From positions 1-55,876 of the forward strand of contig JASBTJ010000055.1 in the NCBI GenBank assembly GCA_030148485.1: a stretch of 55,876 bases of DNA. The letters run 5' to 3'. This DNA is from Gammaproteobacteria bacterium (GTDB lineage Bacteria; Pseudomonadota; Gammaproteobacteria; Chromatiales; Chromatiaceae). Within the stretch, counting starts at the first letter, position 1. The number at the start of each line of letters is the position of its first letter. Under the pieces are notes generated by a model. That model was not told the DNA's origin. It saw only the letters and a program-made list of their open reading frames with translations, and searched no databases. A program made the translations under genes and the position numbers. This document shows positions 34,101-43,254 of the stretch, one piece after another.

Positions 34101-36425
34101 TCAGGGTAGTTGCGCCAGCTCGCTGCTGGTGGCGAGCAATACCCGCTGGATCAGCTCGGGATTGCTGACCACTTCGTAGAAACATCGCCCTTGTTCGTCG
34201 CCCGGAATCAGCTCGTTGCCGACCAACAACCAGAGCGGCGTTTCCCTTACCACCAGCCAATGCGCCGTCCCGGCGGCGTCGTGAAACCGCCCCACATGGT
34301 AGCGCCCCGGCGGCGCGTCCTCGCCCGGGGTGCGCTCCTCCAGCGTCAGTTCCCCCTTGAGGCGCTGGAATGCCGGGGCATCCAGCTCGATGCCGTTGGC
34401 GTTGTAGCGCAGCAGGTCTTCCATGTCCTTGGTGGGCTGACGCCCCTGGCTGACCGGATGGATCACCTCCAGCCCCAGACTGGCGCGCAGCACCGGGCTA
34501 TCCAGCGCCTTGGTGGTGGGATGGCAGGACGACAGCTGGTCGGCGCGATTGATGGCCGGCGAAATGGTGATGCGGTGCCCTTCGTCGTAGAGGTAGGTTG
34601 GCGGTTCGTCTGAGTAGGCGATACCCAGGCCGATCTCCAGTTCCGGCAGGCCGTGACGACGGCTTTCGGCGTTCTTCGCCTGGATCACGCCGAGGATCTT
34701 GCGCGCCAGGCCACAGGCACGGGCCACGGCCAACTGCATGTCGTGGCGTTCGAGCAACATCAGGATGACGGCATCGCCCTCGACGAACACCTTGCTGGCG
34801 CCGTAGCGCTTGAGCAGCGCATTGATCGGCCCATACAGGTTGCGACTGAAGTAGGCCGCCGGGTTGAGATTGCGGTCGCGCATCAGCGCGGTTATCCCGG
34901 TGGAGCCGCGTACATCGGCCTTGAGGATCACGTGGCCGATGATGTCCGCATCGCCGGTCTGCACCGCACCCTGTTCGAAATTCTGCAACAGGCCGTTGGC
35001 GCGGGACAGGGTGATCTCCTGGGGATCGCCCAGCAAACGCATGGCGTCCATCGCCCGATAACCGAGCCAAGAGAGTTTCAGATCGCGGCGCAGCCTTGCC
35101 AGGTCGCACGCCAGCCGCAACGCCACCTGACGGGCGCCGTCCCCGGACAGCGCGCGCTTTACCTGACGCGCGGCGAGCTGCGCCTGTTTGACCAGGCGAG
35201 CACTGTCCAGACCGCCGGCGGCACTTTCGAGACGCCGCTGCAACTGGTGCCGATTCAGATCGCCGGCGAGAAAATCCAACAGTGTGGCGGCGCTGTCCTT
35301 CAGCCCGGTGGCCGGAAACGTCTCGACGAGCACATACGATGCCGCTGCCCGGTGCAATAAACCGGTGCGGCGCAAACGGCTTATCAGGGCACCGATCATA
35401 CGGGCCTGTTGACGCTGCCACTGGGCATGCCGCCAGGGCCCGGCGACCGGTGCACCGGTATCGCGGCCACCAAGCAGCACCGCCAGATTGTCCGGGTCGT
35501 CGAACCAGTTCTGCACCTTGGATGAAAGTTCACTGGTACCGACCAGTTGCCGCAGCCGCCGCTCCACATCGACATAACCGGGCAAGCTGCCCTGCTCGAC
35601 ACGCCCCCGGGGTGTCGGTTCATTCGACGTTTCGATGCCTCGCCCCGCCACCACGCCATCGGGCAGCCAGTCGCCCAGGGTCTCCAGAATCACCTGCTGC
35701 ACCTGATCGCAGGACGCCGGGTCACGCAATACCAGGGCATAGTGCTGCAGAAAGGATTCGTCCACCCCGAGTCCGCCCAGCGCAAACAAGGGATTGAAAA
35801 GCAGGGTCTCGGACACCGGCCAAGCCACGCCCAGCACTGTCTCACGCAGCTTGCGCAGGCTGGTTTGCTCCAGTCGCGCCCACTGCCGCAACACCTGTTG
35901 GGCACAGCGGTAGCGCACCAGGCCATGGTGGCGGGACAGGCTGACCAGACGTTCGTGCAGTGTCAATGCGCGACCGCTGACACGCGCCCCGGCCTCGCTG
36001 CGCTCGTGCTCCACGGCCTCACGCAATTCACCCAGGGCGCGATCCACCTCCGCCAGCAACGACTTGAGCATGGCGAGCATGTACAGTTGCACCCATTCCT
36101 GACGGGCGCGGCGACGGGTCTCCTGCACCACGGTGCGTCCGGCGGCCAGATAGCGGCTACGCAACAATTCGGCGGCCTCCCGATCCGGCCGCGCTTCACC
36201 GTCGTGCCAGAAGCCCCGGTGGACCTCTTCGCGCACCAAGCCAGCGACCCAGGCACGCACCGCTTCCTGCAGGTCGACCGGGATCAGGACGTCGATATGG
36301 GCGTTATCCACGCCCAATGGGAAACGATCCAGACGCAGCGGCGGAATACGCGTCGCGCGCAGCGGAGCGGCGACAAAATCGCGGTCAGGCTTCCAGCGGC
36401 GAAATAAACCTAAGGCCATGGACAT
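34101..36425 (-). CDS. Large protein with atypical class III nucleotide-cyclase-like domain
   Basis: A 774-residue protein without membrane helices. Residues of about 500-635 form a class III cyclase-like domain. The two metal-binding Asp are present (KADVRGST and VEGDAVILM), but where adenylyl cyclases have Lys four residues before the second Asp this protein has Phe, and in the NXXXR motif the Asn (AINRADQ) is kept while Arg is Gln. Activity as an adenylyl cyclase is therefore doubtful. About 500 residues of helical, Arg-rich sequence precede it and 90 residues of beta-rich sequence follow. rsd lies just upstream on the same strand. Confidence 0.75.
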   Translation of the reverse strand: MSMALGLFRRWKPDRDFVAAPLRATRIPPLRLDRFPLGVDNAHIDVLIPVDLQEAVRAWVAGLVREEVHRGFWHDGEARPDREAAELLRSRYLAAGRTVVQETRRRARQEWVQLYMLAMLKSLLAEVDRALGELREAVEHERSEAGARVSGRALTLHERLVSLSRHHGLVRYRCAQQVLRQWARLEQTSLRKLRETVLGVAWPVSETLLFNPLFALGGLGVDESFLQHYALVLRDPASCDQVQQVILETLGDWLPDGVVAGRGIETSNEPTPRGRVEQGSLPGYVDVERRLRQLVGTSELSSKVQNWFDDPDNLAVLLGGRDTGAPVAGPWRHAQWQRQQARMIGALISRLRRTGLLHRAAASYVLVETFPATGLKDSAATLLDFLAGDLNRHQLQRRLESAAGGLDSARLVKQAQLAARQVKRALSGDGARQVALRLACDLARLRRDLKLSWLGYRAMDAMRLLGDPQEITLSRANGLLQNFEQGAVQTGDADIIGHVILKADVRGSTGITALMRDRNLNPAAYFSRNLYGPINALLKRYGASKVFVEGDAVILMLLERHDMQLAVARACGLARKILGVIQAKNAESRRHGLPELEIGLGIAYSDEPPTYLYDEGHRITISPAINRADQLSSCHPTTKALDSPVLRASLGLEVIHPVSQGRQPTKDMEDLLRYNANGIELDAPAFQRLKGELTLEERTPGEDAPPGRYHVGRFHDAAGTAHWLVVRETPLWLLVGNELIPGDEQGRCFYEVVSNPELIQRVLLATSSELAQLP

Positions 36426-36485
36426 ACCGGGCTTTGTCTAGTGCTCGCCGACACATCGAATCCCGACCATATCCGGAAAGCCGGA

Positions 36486-36941
36486 TCAGCGAGCGGTAAG
36501 CGCGGCGATGATGCGATCTTCCATCTCGATGCGCATCGCCAATTCCTCGCCCAGCAGGGACAAATCCTGACTGAGATGATCAAGGTTCAGCAGGTGGTCA
36601 GCTGCGTCATATTTGTCGTTGAAGGCGACCGCGACTTCGGACGCCTCGGCAATACGACTATAGACCTCTTCCGCGGTCTGTATGACTTGCGCGCGGCGCT
36701 CTTCGCCGGCGACGATTCGCTGATATATCTCGAAGTGACTGAATGCGGAGTAGTCCACCAGCACCTGACAGAATTCCTGCAGCAGGTCCTTGGAGGATTG
36801 TCCAACCTTGTCGTAGGGGTTTTGCAGCCCCGCCAGGCGGCAAAAAAGGACCAACACCTCTTGGCGCTCGGCCAGCAATTTATCGACGATATCCTGTGTC
36901 CCGGTGCGACGTTCACCGGCCTGTGTTCCCGCAAGACTCAT
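36486..36941 (-). CDS. rsd: Anti-sigma70 factor Rsd / AlgQ family regulator
   Basis: A 151-residue all-helical protein. The central FCQVLVDYSAFSHFEIYQRI is the signature of Rsd/AlgQ, and the N-terminal TQDIVDKLLAERQEVLVLF and C-terminal LSLLGEELAMRIEMEDRIIA align with the E. coli protein in order. Rsd binds region 4 of sigma70 in stationary phase and also interacts with HPr and SpoT in E. coli. The ATG at 36941 is chosen for family length; in-frame ATGs upstream would add 14-24 non-conserved residues. Confidence 0.85.
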   Translation of the reverse strand: MSLAGTQAGERRTGTQDIVDKLLAERQEVLVLFCRLAGLQNPYDKVGQSSKDLLQEFCQVLVDYSAFSHFEIYQRIVAGEERRAQVIQTAEEVYSRIAEASEVAVAFNDKYDAADHLLNLDHLSQDLSLLGEELAMRIEMEDRIIAALTAR

Positions 36942-37064
36942 GGGAGACGCCCTATGTGGCTGATTGATGACGAGTGTCCGGGCCATCTTAACCCCATTGG
37001 CTCGGACCCGCACAAGTCGACACCGCCAGCCGCCACGTACAGCGGAACGGCATGCCTGTCCGCC

Positions 37065-37094
37065 TTGAGCCAGCCCCGTGCCGGGGGCTATATT
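37065..37094 (+). promoter_or_regulatory. Promoter of the NDUFA9-like gene
   Basis: TTGAGC (37065-37070) and TATATT (37089-37094) are spaced by 18 bases in the gap between the divergent rsd and NDUFA9-like genes. The leader would be about 40 bases. Both boxes match sigma70 well (four and five of six). Confidence 0.5.
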
Positions 37095-37142
37095 CGCGCG
37101 CCAGCCGGGCGTTATCCCGCGACACCATAGGAATCTACTACC

Positions 37143-38081
37143 ATGCGTATCCAGCGCGTCGCCTTACTGGGCGGCACCGGCTTCGTCGGCCGCCACCTGG
37201 TCAACCGCCTGGCCGGACGCGGTATCAGCTGTCTGGTGTTGACCCGTCGCCCGCACCGTCATCGCGAACTCAAGACCAGTCCCCATGTGACCTTGCGCCA
37301 GGTGGATCCGTATGACCGCAATTCCCTCGCCGCGGCCTTGCGTGGCTGCGACGCGGTGATCAACCTGGTGGGCATCCTCAATGCCAGTCGGCGCCACAGT
37401 TTCAACCGCGCCCACGTGCAACTGGTCGAGGCTCTGGTGGCCGGTGCAAGCGCGGCCAAGGTGCCACGCCTGCTGCACATGAGCGCGCTGCATGCGGACG
37501 AGATCGATGGCAGCTCGGTCTACCTGCGAAGCAAGGGTATGGGAGAGAATGTGGCGCACAACCTGGGGCGTGCCGCCGGCATGGCAGTAACCAGCTTCCG
37601 CCCGTCGGTGATCTTCGGCCGCGACGACAGTTTCATCAACCGTTTCGCCAGTCTATTGAAGCTGCCGGGCCCGCTGCCGCTGGCTTGTCCGAAGGCTCGT
37701 TTTGCGCCTGTCTTCGTCGGCGATGTCGTGGCGGCGTTCGAGCATGCCCTGCAGGACGCGGATACCATCGGCAGACGCTACGACCTGTGCGGTCTGGACG
37801 AACTGACTTTGGCCGGCATCGTCGCCTACGTGGCCGGCCAACTGCAGCGGGACAAGCTGATCATCCCGTTACCGGACTGGGCCTCCCGCTTGCAGGCGCG
37901 ACTGCTGCAATTCGTTCCCGGCAAACCCTTCACCCCGGACAACTATCTGTCGCTGCAAACGCCCAGCGTGTGCGCTTGCAACCAGTTGGAGGAGCTCGGA
38001 CTCGACCCGACGCCGATGGACGCGGTGGTGCCCGGTTATCTCGCACCCCGCGCGCTGAAAGGTCCGCGCAACCAGATTTGA
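37143..38081 (+). CDS. NDUFA9-like NAD(P)-binding protein (atypical SDR)
   Basis: A 312-residue atypical short-chain dehydrogenase with the nucleotide motif LLGGTGFVGRHLVNRLAGRG at residues 9-28. The strand LLHMSALHADEIDGSSVYLR and following SKGMGENV match the complex I NDUFA9 / NAD-epimerase-like family, in which a catalytic Tyr-Lys pair is not strictly conserved. In mitochondria NDUFA9 is an accessory subunit of complex I; the bacterial role is unclear. It is followed by a convergent MidA-type gene. Confidence 0.85.
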   Translation: MRIQRVALLGGTGFVGRHLVNRLAGRGISCLVLTRRPHRHRELKTSPHVTLRQVDPYDRNSLAAALRGCDAVINLVGILNASRRHSFNRAHVQLVEALVAGASAAKVPRLLHMSALHADEIDGSSVYLRSKGMGENVAHNLGRAAGMAVTSFRPSVIFGRDDSFINRFASLLKLPGPLPLACPKARFAPVFVGDVVAAFEHALQDADTIGRRYDLCGLDELTLAGIVAYVAGQLQRDKLIIPLPDWASRLQARLLQFVPGKPFTPDNYLSLQTPSVCACNQLEELGLDPTPMDAVVPGYLAPRALKGPRNQI

Positions 38082-38196
38082 GTCGATCGGCCAGCGTATC
38101 GGACAGGGCGGGCTCGGTGAGGCGCCATGTCCGTGGCAGCGCGACAACGCCTGCTGCTCATCTTGAGCCACCGTGCCACTGGCCGCCATGGGCCGA

Positions 38197-39378
38197 TCAC
38201 AGCCGATCGCGCAGGTCCCGAACCGTGAAGCCGCGTAGTTGCGCGCCACCCAGCCCCCGGGTCAGGCCGATGGCCTTGAAGCGCTCACCCATGGCATTGG
38301 GCAAGGTCAGCTGCTTGACGCCCTGCATCGCCGCCATGTGACCGGCCACATCGTCCGGATCGAATTCGGCCAACAAGGCGTCCAGCCCGCAGCCGATGAG
38401 AAAATGTGCCTGGGTGCTGTAACCGGCGAGCGCCAGTCCGGCGCGGGTCGCCGCCTGGGCAACCGCGGTGAAATCGACATTGGCGGTAATGTCCTGCAAC
38501 CCCGGCAGCAGCAGGGGATCGTCGTGGGCACGATGACGAAAATGACAACGCAAGGTACCGCCATGCCGTGCCGGTTGGTAATACTCGGCACCTGGGTAGC
38601 CGTAATCGAGCAACAGCAACGCCCCCTGCACCAGGGCGTCGGAAACGGCCTGCATCCAGGGTGACAGACGAAGGTTGACCTCCGACACGTAGCCGGCCGG
38701 CAAGGTACGGCGCAGCCCGGCCACCGCTTCGCTCAGCGCCGTGGTCTGCGACAACTGCCAGCGCCAACCAAAGCCCTGCCCCGAGTCGGTGACATAGGCC
38801 TCTTCAACGCCGCTGTCGCCGAGACGGAAGCGATGCACCGGCATGGCATCGAGCACCTCGTTACCGAGCATGACACCGGTAAAAGCGGTCGGCATCCCGT
38901 CGAGCCAGTGCACCCGGCCGAACAGATCGGCGGACAGCGCCTCGGCCAGCCGGGCCTGCTGACGCGCACGCAACTCGGGACTGAGTTCCAGAATCAAATA
39001 GCGATCCGGCAGGCCATCGTCCTGCGCGAGTTGGGTGAGTATCTGCGCCGCCATGGCCCCGGTACCAGCGCCGAACTCCAGGATGTCTCCCCCACAGATC
39101 GCCAACACCTGCCGGCACTGGCGCGCCAGCGCTCGGCCGAACAGTGGGCTGACCTCCGGCGCGGTGACGAAATCGCCTTCGACACCGAACTTGCGGTTGC
39201 CGGCAACGTAGTACCCCAACCCCGGAGCGTACAACGCCAATTCCATGAAACGATCGAAAGCCAAGCAGCCACCGGCCTCCCGTATGGCTTCGCGCAGCGC
39301 GGTGGACATCGCTTCAACGTGGTGCAGACTGGGCGCGTCCAATTCGGTCGCCTTGGGCACCGACAAACTGTGGGGCAT
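38197..39378 (-). CDS. SAM-dependent methyltransferase of the MidA / NDUFAF7 family
   Basis: A 393-residue protein. The SAM-binding motif is ILEFGAGTGAMAAQIL and the family-specific GYYVAGNRKFGVEGDFVTAPE and LDYGYPGAEYY are present. NDUFAF7 in mitochondria methylates an arginine of a complex I subunit; bacterial members are usually annotated as methyltransferases of unknown target. Convergent with the NDUFA9-like gene, so two homologues of complex I factors are next to each other. Confidence 0.88.
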   Translation of the reverse strand: MPHSLSVPKATELDAPSLHHVEAMSTALREAIREAGGCLAFDRFMELALYAPGLGYYVAGNRKFGVEGDFVTAPEVSPLFGRALARQCRQVLAICGGDILEFGAGTGAMAAQILTQLAQDDGLPDRYLILELSPELRARQQARLAEALSADLFGRVHWLDGMPTAFTGVMLGNEVLDAMPVHRFRLGDSGVEEAYVTDSGQGFGWRWQLSQTTALSEAVAGLRRTLPAGYVSEVNLRLSPWMQAVSDALVQGALLLLDYGYPGAEYYQPARHGGTLRCHFRHRAHDDPLLLPGLQDITANVDFTAVAQAATRAGLALAGYSTQAHFLIGCGLDALLAEFDPDDVAGHMAAMQGVKQLTLPNAMGERFKAIGLTRGLGGAQLRGFTVRDLRDRL

Positions 39379-39454
39379 CGGGTTGTCTCCGGCTATCCAG
39401 TTGGGCTAGCGTGCGCGAGCCGAACACGGATTCTAACAACAGCGGAGTGGCCTC

Positions 39455-40216
39455 TTGCCTGAAACCCATCAAACAACCCGTCCCCTGGCCGGGCGTACCG
39501 CCCTGGTCACCGGCGGCGCCACCCGCGTAGGGGCCGCCATCGGTCGGACGCTGCACGCGGCAGGTGCGCATCTGGTCATTCACTACCGACGCTCGGCCGA
39601 ACACGCCGAGGCGTTGCAGGCCGAGTTGGAGCAACACCGCCCCGGCTCGGTAACGCTGGTACAAGGGGATCTGCTGGAGACCGCGACACTGCCGGATCTG
39701 ATCGCCCGGGTGATCGCCGCGAGCGGCCGGCTGGATGTACTGGTCAACAACGCCTCGACCTTCTACCCCACGCCCATCGGCGAAGCCACCGAGGCCCATT
39801 GGCAGGACCTGATGGGGACCAACGCCAAGGCGCCGTTCTTCCTGGCACAAGCGGCGGCATCCGAGCTGACCAAACGCCAAGGATGCATCGTCAATCTGGT
39901 GGATATCCATGCCGAACGCCCCCACCGCGCCCATCCCATCTATTCGATGGCCAAGGCCGCCAACGCCATGATGGTGAAGACCCTGGCGCGCGAGTTGGCG
40001 CCGGCGGTACGTGTCAACGGCGTCGCCCCCGGCGCCATCCTGTGGCCGGAGAATTTCTTCGAGGACGCCGACCGGCTGGCGATACTGGAACGTATTCCGC
40101 TGAACCGGCCCGGCACCACCCAGGATATCGCCGACACCGTGTTGTTCCTGGCCCAGTCGGGTTATATCACCGGGCAGATACTCGCCGTGGACGGCGGTCG
40201 CAGCGTCCAGCAGTAA
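39455..40216 (+). CDS. Pteridine reductase-like short-chain dehydrogenase
   Basis: A 253-residue classical SDR. The cofactor motif ALVTGGATRVGAAIG with Arg after the glycines, the NNAS motif and the active site IYSMAKAAN (Tyr-xxx-Lys) fit pteridine reductases, which reduce dihydropterin or dihydrofolate; FolM is a relative. The start is a TTG at 39455 with GGAG upstream: an in-frame TAA lies 18 bases before it and no ATG or GTG occurs before the cofactor motif. folK and folB lie next to it on the opposite strand, supporting a folate-related role. Confidence 0.85.
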   Translation: MPETHQTTRPLAGRTALVTGGATRVGAAIGRTLHAAGAHLVIHYRRSAEHAEALQAELEQHRPGSVTLVQGDLLETATLPDLIARVIAASGRLDVLVNNASTFYPTPIGEATEAHWQDLMGTNAKAPFFLAQAAASELTKRQGCIVNLVDIHAERPHRAHPIYSMAKAANAMMVKTLARELAPAVRVNGVAPGAILWPENFFEDADRLAILERIPLNRPGTTQDIADTVLFLAQSGYITGQILAVDGGRSVQQ

Positions 40217-40269
40217 TCTGTCGGCATGCAGCTCAAGCGGTCACCGTCCCCGGCGCTCCGCCCAACGGG

Positions 40270-40770
40270 TCAGGGACTACCCCAATCGAACGCCAAAGGT
40301 CGCAGCGCATCCCGCTGTGCCGGAGGGAAACGGTCCCACATCTGCCGATAGCTTTGCCCGGTGACCGGATGCCGCTCCTCCGGGGCCACCTCGGCCAAGG
40401 GCCCCAGTACAAAGGCGTACTTTTCGATCTCGTCCCGGGGCAACGCCTTGCCGCCGCGATCGGTTACCGCATCGCCATAGGTCAGCAGATCGATATCCAG
40501 GGTACGGGCACTGAACTTGGGTCCGGCGCGCACCCGTCCGAAGGCGTCCTCGATCTCCCGCAGCGCCGGGTGCAATTGCTCGGGCGGCAGGTCCGTGGCA
40601 AACCCGGCCACCAGATTGTAGAACGGGTCGCCGTCGAAGCCTTCGGACGGTGTCTCGTACACCGACGACAGGGTCAACTCGCCGAAGCGCCGGGTCAACG
40701 CCGCCACGGCGCCGCGGACATTGTGCTCGCGGTGGATGTTGGAACCGATGCTGACCCAGACCCAAGGCAT
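40270..40770 (-). CDS. folK: 2-amino-4-hydroxy-6-hydroxymethyldihydropteridine diphosphokinase
   Basis: A 166-residue HPPK. It shows the N-terminal VSIGSNIHREHNVRGAVAAL, the EDAFGRVRAGPKFSART stretch and the metal-binding LDIDLLTYG that define FolK. It pyrophosphorylates 6-hydroxymethyl-dihydropterin in folate synthesis. Its ATG overlaps the folB stop by one base, so the two consecutive pathway enzymes are coupled. Confidence 0.94.
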   Translation of the reverse strand: MPWVWVSIGSNIHREHNVRGAVAALTRRFGELTLSSVYETPSEGFDGDPFYNLVAGFATDLPPEQLHPALREIEDAFGRVRAGPKFSARTLDIDLLTYGDAVTDRGGKALPRDEIEKYAFVLGPLAEVAPEERHPVTGQSYRQMWDRFPPAQRDALRPLAFDWGSP

Positions 40771-41126
40771 CAGAATCGCTCACCACGCTCGATCATGACG
40801 CCCACGTCGTCGGCACCCCGCACTGCGCCCTTCTTGTTCAGCGTGAGTTTCACCCAGCGCACATCGAACTCCTGGCGGATGATCTGGGCACAACGTTCCG
40901 CCAGGGTTTCCACCAGCTGGAAATCGCTGTCGCCGACGAATTGGATCAGCCGCTTGGCGACCGCCTTGTAGTTCAGCGTATCCTTGATGTCGTCACTGGC
41001 GGCCGCACGGGCAATGTCCGCACTCATTTCCAGATCCAGAATGACGGTCTGGGTGGTGCGGCGCTCCCAATCGAAGATGCCGATGACGGTGTCGATGCGC
41101 AGATCGCGCAGGTAAACGATGTCCAT
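40770..41126 (-). CDS. folB: Dihydroneopterin aldolase
   Basis: A 118-residue FolB. Motifs are IVYLRDLRIDTVIGIFDWER at the N-terminus, the conserved LNYKAVAKRLIQFV and LVETLAERCA, and the C-terminal KKGAVRGADDVGVMIER. It cleaves dihydroneopterin to the HPPK substrate. The ATG at 41126 is supported by family length; an upstream in-frame extension of about 45 residues is Gly/Ser-rich and not typical. Confidence 0.94.
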   Translation of the reverse strand: MDIVYLRDLRIDTVIGIFDWERRTTQTVILDLEMSADIARAAASDDIKDTLNYKAVAKRLIQFVGDSDFQLVETLAERCAQIIRQEFDVRWVKLTLNKKGAVRGADDVGVMIERGERF

Positions 41127-41259
41127 GGGGTGCAACAGGGGTCCAGAAGAGCCGAAAGTCGGAGCATGGTAATCCAGCCGCTGCCCGCCACCAAGCACGC
41201 GGCTTGACCCTGGTCGGATCGGCCACGGACAATGCACGGCCATTTCCGCGGAATTCCTC

Positions 41260-41889
41260 ATGCCAACCGACAGCCTGCTCGTGCTGGGCGCCTACCTGCT
41301 CGGCTCGATCTCCAGCGCCATCATCGTCTGCCGCCTGATGGGCCTGCCCGACCCGCGTACCCAGGGTTCCAACAATCCGGGGGCCACCAATGTGCTGCGC
41401 ATCGGCGGGAAAAAGGCTGCCGCGCTGACCCTGTTCGGCGACAGCATCAAAGGCGTGTTGCCGATGCTGGTCGGCCACGCGCTGGACGTTTCCGTGACCA
41501 CCCTGGCGCTGACCGGCCTGGCCGCCTTTCTGGGTCATCTGTACCCGCTGTTCTTCGGTTTCAAGGGCGGCAAGGGCGTGGCCACCGCGCTGGGCGTCCA
41601 ATTCGGCCTGATCGTTCCACTCGGGCTGGCAGTGGCCGGCGTCTGGCTGTTCATCGCCAAGGGCCTGAAAATCTCATCGCTGGCGGCGCTGGTGTCGATG
41701 GCACTGGCACCACTGTTCGTCTGGCTGATCTGGCCGGCGCCCGAACTGGTGATCATGCAGGCGCTGATGAGCCTCCTGCTGATCTGGCGTCATCGCAGCA
41801 ATATCCGCAATCTGCTCAGCGGCGTCGAGACCCGCATCGGTAGCGAGCGCGGCGAATCCTCCGACGACGATACGTCAACGGATCGCTAA
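41260..41889 (+). CDS. plsY: Glycerol-3-phosphate acyltransferase PlsY
   Basis: A 209-residue inner-membrane protein with several hydrophobic segments. The three PlsY loops are clear: GSNNPGATNVLRIGGKKAA, GHLYPLFFGFKGGKGVATAL and the C-terminal WRHRSNIRNLLSG. It acylates glycerol 3-phosphate from acyl-phosphate, the first step of phospholipid synthesis. It is divergent from folB, a frequent arrangement in gammaproteobacteria. The tail after residue 190 is polar and variable. Confidence 0.95.
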   Translation: MPTDSLLVLGAYLLGSISSAIIVCRLMGLPDPRTQGSNNPGATNVLRIGGKKAAALTLFGDSIKGVLPMLVGHALDVSVTTLALTGLAAFLGHLYPLFFGFKGGKGVATALGVQFGLIVPLGLAVAGVWLFIAKGLKISSLAALVSMALAPLFVWLIWPAPELVIMQALMSLLLIWRHRSNIRNLLSGVETRIGSERGESSDDDTSTDR

Positions 41890-41912
41890 GCAGCCTCGGC
41901 GACATCCCTGCT

Positions 41913-42536
41913 TCAGCTGACGGGGTCTTGCTGCACACCCCGACGGGTCAACACATAGGCCAGCTCATGCAAGCCGGTGGGGTGATCCACCCGCCGCTGC
42001 GGCGCGGCCTCCCAGTGCCAGTGTGCGTCGGGAAACAACCCGCGCATGCGGGCTGGATCGCAATGGAACGGCGGTCCGCCTTCGCGGCCGGTCTGCATGA
42101 ACAAGGCGAATAATTTCCCGCCGGGCACCAGCCAACCGGCCAGGCGATCGGCGTAATCGGACCAACGCGCCGGATCCAACGCACAGAGACAGGTCTGCTC
42201 GTACACCGCATCGAACGGCTCGGCCGGCGTCCAGTCCAACAGGTCCGCCTGGATCACCTTGGCGTGCAGGCGGTGTTCGGCAAGCGCGCCCATCAGTTGC
42301 ATCACCGGGGTCGAGGCGATATCCACCGCGGTCACAGAGTGGCCGCCGCGGGCCAGTTCCAGGACTTCGTAGCCGTTGCCGCAACCGGGCACCAGCACCC
42401 GCCCCGGCGGCACCGCGCCAGCGGCCAGCCAGTGACCCAGGGCCGGACTTGCCTGCCCACGATCCCACCCGGTTTCGCCGCTGCGATAACGGCCTTCCCA
42501 ATCACGTTGGCGCACCTGGGAGTCCGCTGCGCTCAT
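41913..42536 (-). CDS. tpm: Thiopurine S-methyltransferase family protein
   Basis: A 207-residue methyltransferase with the TPMT pattern: WEGRYRSGETGWDRGQASPA at the N-terminus, the SAM motif VLVPGCGNGYEVLELA and FDAVYEQTCLCALDP. Bacterial members methylate thiopurines, tellurite or selenite, and the native substrate is uncertain. Its ATG overlaps the stop of the upstream HbpS-like gene by one base. Confidence 0.85.
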   Translation of the reverse strand: MSAADSQVRQRDWEGRYRSGETGWDRGQASPALGHWLAAGAVPPGRVLVPGCGNGYEVLELARGGHSVTAVDIASTPVMQLMGALAEHRLHAKVIQADLLDWTPAEPFDAVYEQTCLCALDPARWSDYADRLAGWLVPGGKLFALFMQTGREGGPPFHCDPARMRGLFPDAHWHWEAAPQRRVDHPTGLHELAYVLTRRGVQQDPVS

Positions 42537-43036
42537 CACATCGCCATCTCGAGATCGTCCTTGACGGCATCGATACCGGCCTGTGCGCATTCCGCATCCG
42601 TTTTACCCGAAGGCGCGCCGGACACACCCACCGCGCCCAGCAGCGCGCCGCCCACCTGGATGGGCAGCCCGCCGGCCGCCATGGTGATCCCCGGCACCCG
42701 ACCCACCGGGCCATTGGCGCGGGCCGCCATGCCCTCGGACCCGAGGTCGGCGTTGAAGTTGGCCGCGGTATACGCCTTGCGCTGACTGATCATCACCGTC
42801 AGCGGTGCCGCGATGGTGTCGCGCAGCGTCGCCTGCACCACACCGTCACGATCCACCACCGTCGCCGCCACCTGGATACCCTGCTTGCGACAGGCGAGCA
42901 CGGCGCTTTGTGCGATACGCAAGGCGGTATCGGCGGTCAGCCGCTTCACGGATACGGTCAGGCTTTCTTCAGCCGAAGCCACCGAGGCGACGGCAAACAA
43001 ACCGCTCATGCAGGAAAGAACCAAACGACGTGTCAT
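42536..43036 (-). CDS. Secreted GlcG/HbpS-family protein
   Basis: A 166-residue protein with a Sec signal (LVLSCMSGLFAVASVASAEE, cleavage near residue 22). The mature part is the GlcG/HbpS fold: ALRIAQSAVLACRKQGIQV, VVDRDGVVQATLRDTIA, then the glycine-rich PGITMAAGGLPIQVGGALLGAVGVSG in two stretches. HbpS of Streptomyces binds haem; related proteins are found with glycolate and corrinoid genes. The function here is open. Confidence 0.85.
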   Translation of the reverse strand: MTRRLVLSCMSGLFAVASVASAEESLTVSVKRLTADTALRIAQSAVLACRKQGIQVAATVVDRDGVVQATLRDTIAAPLTVMISQRKAYTAANFNADLGSEGMAARANGPVGRVPGITMAAGGLPIQVGGALLGAVGVSGAPSGKTDAECAQAGIDAVKDDLEMAM

Positions 43037-43153
43037 AGCGATATCCTCAATAGACGCTACCGGACAAGCTATTGAAACAACCCAGGGGCTGTCTCTACAA
43101 ACCGCCAGATGCTGCGTGCGGCCGGATCAGTCTGCCAGTATCAAGCTGTCCCC

Positions 43154-43173
43154 TGCTGTGGCTTAGCACAGCA
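43154..43173. repeat. Perfect 7-bp hairpin in the HbpS / 2OG oxygenase gap
   Basis: TGCTGTG and CACAGCA are separated by six bases in the 218-base gap between divergent genes. No T-run follows, so a regulator site or mRNA structure is more plausible than a terminator. The rest of the gap shows no convincing promoter. Confidence 0.3.
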
Positions 43174-43254
43174 GCGAAGCCCGCCGGACCGCACATGGCG
43201 CTGGACCGGGAGCGCCGACACGCGGACAATGCGCGCCCCTCATCGAGGTAGACC

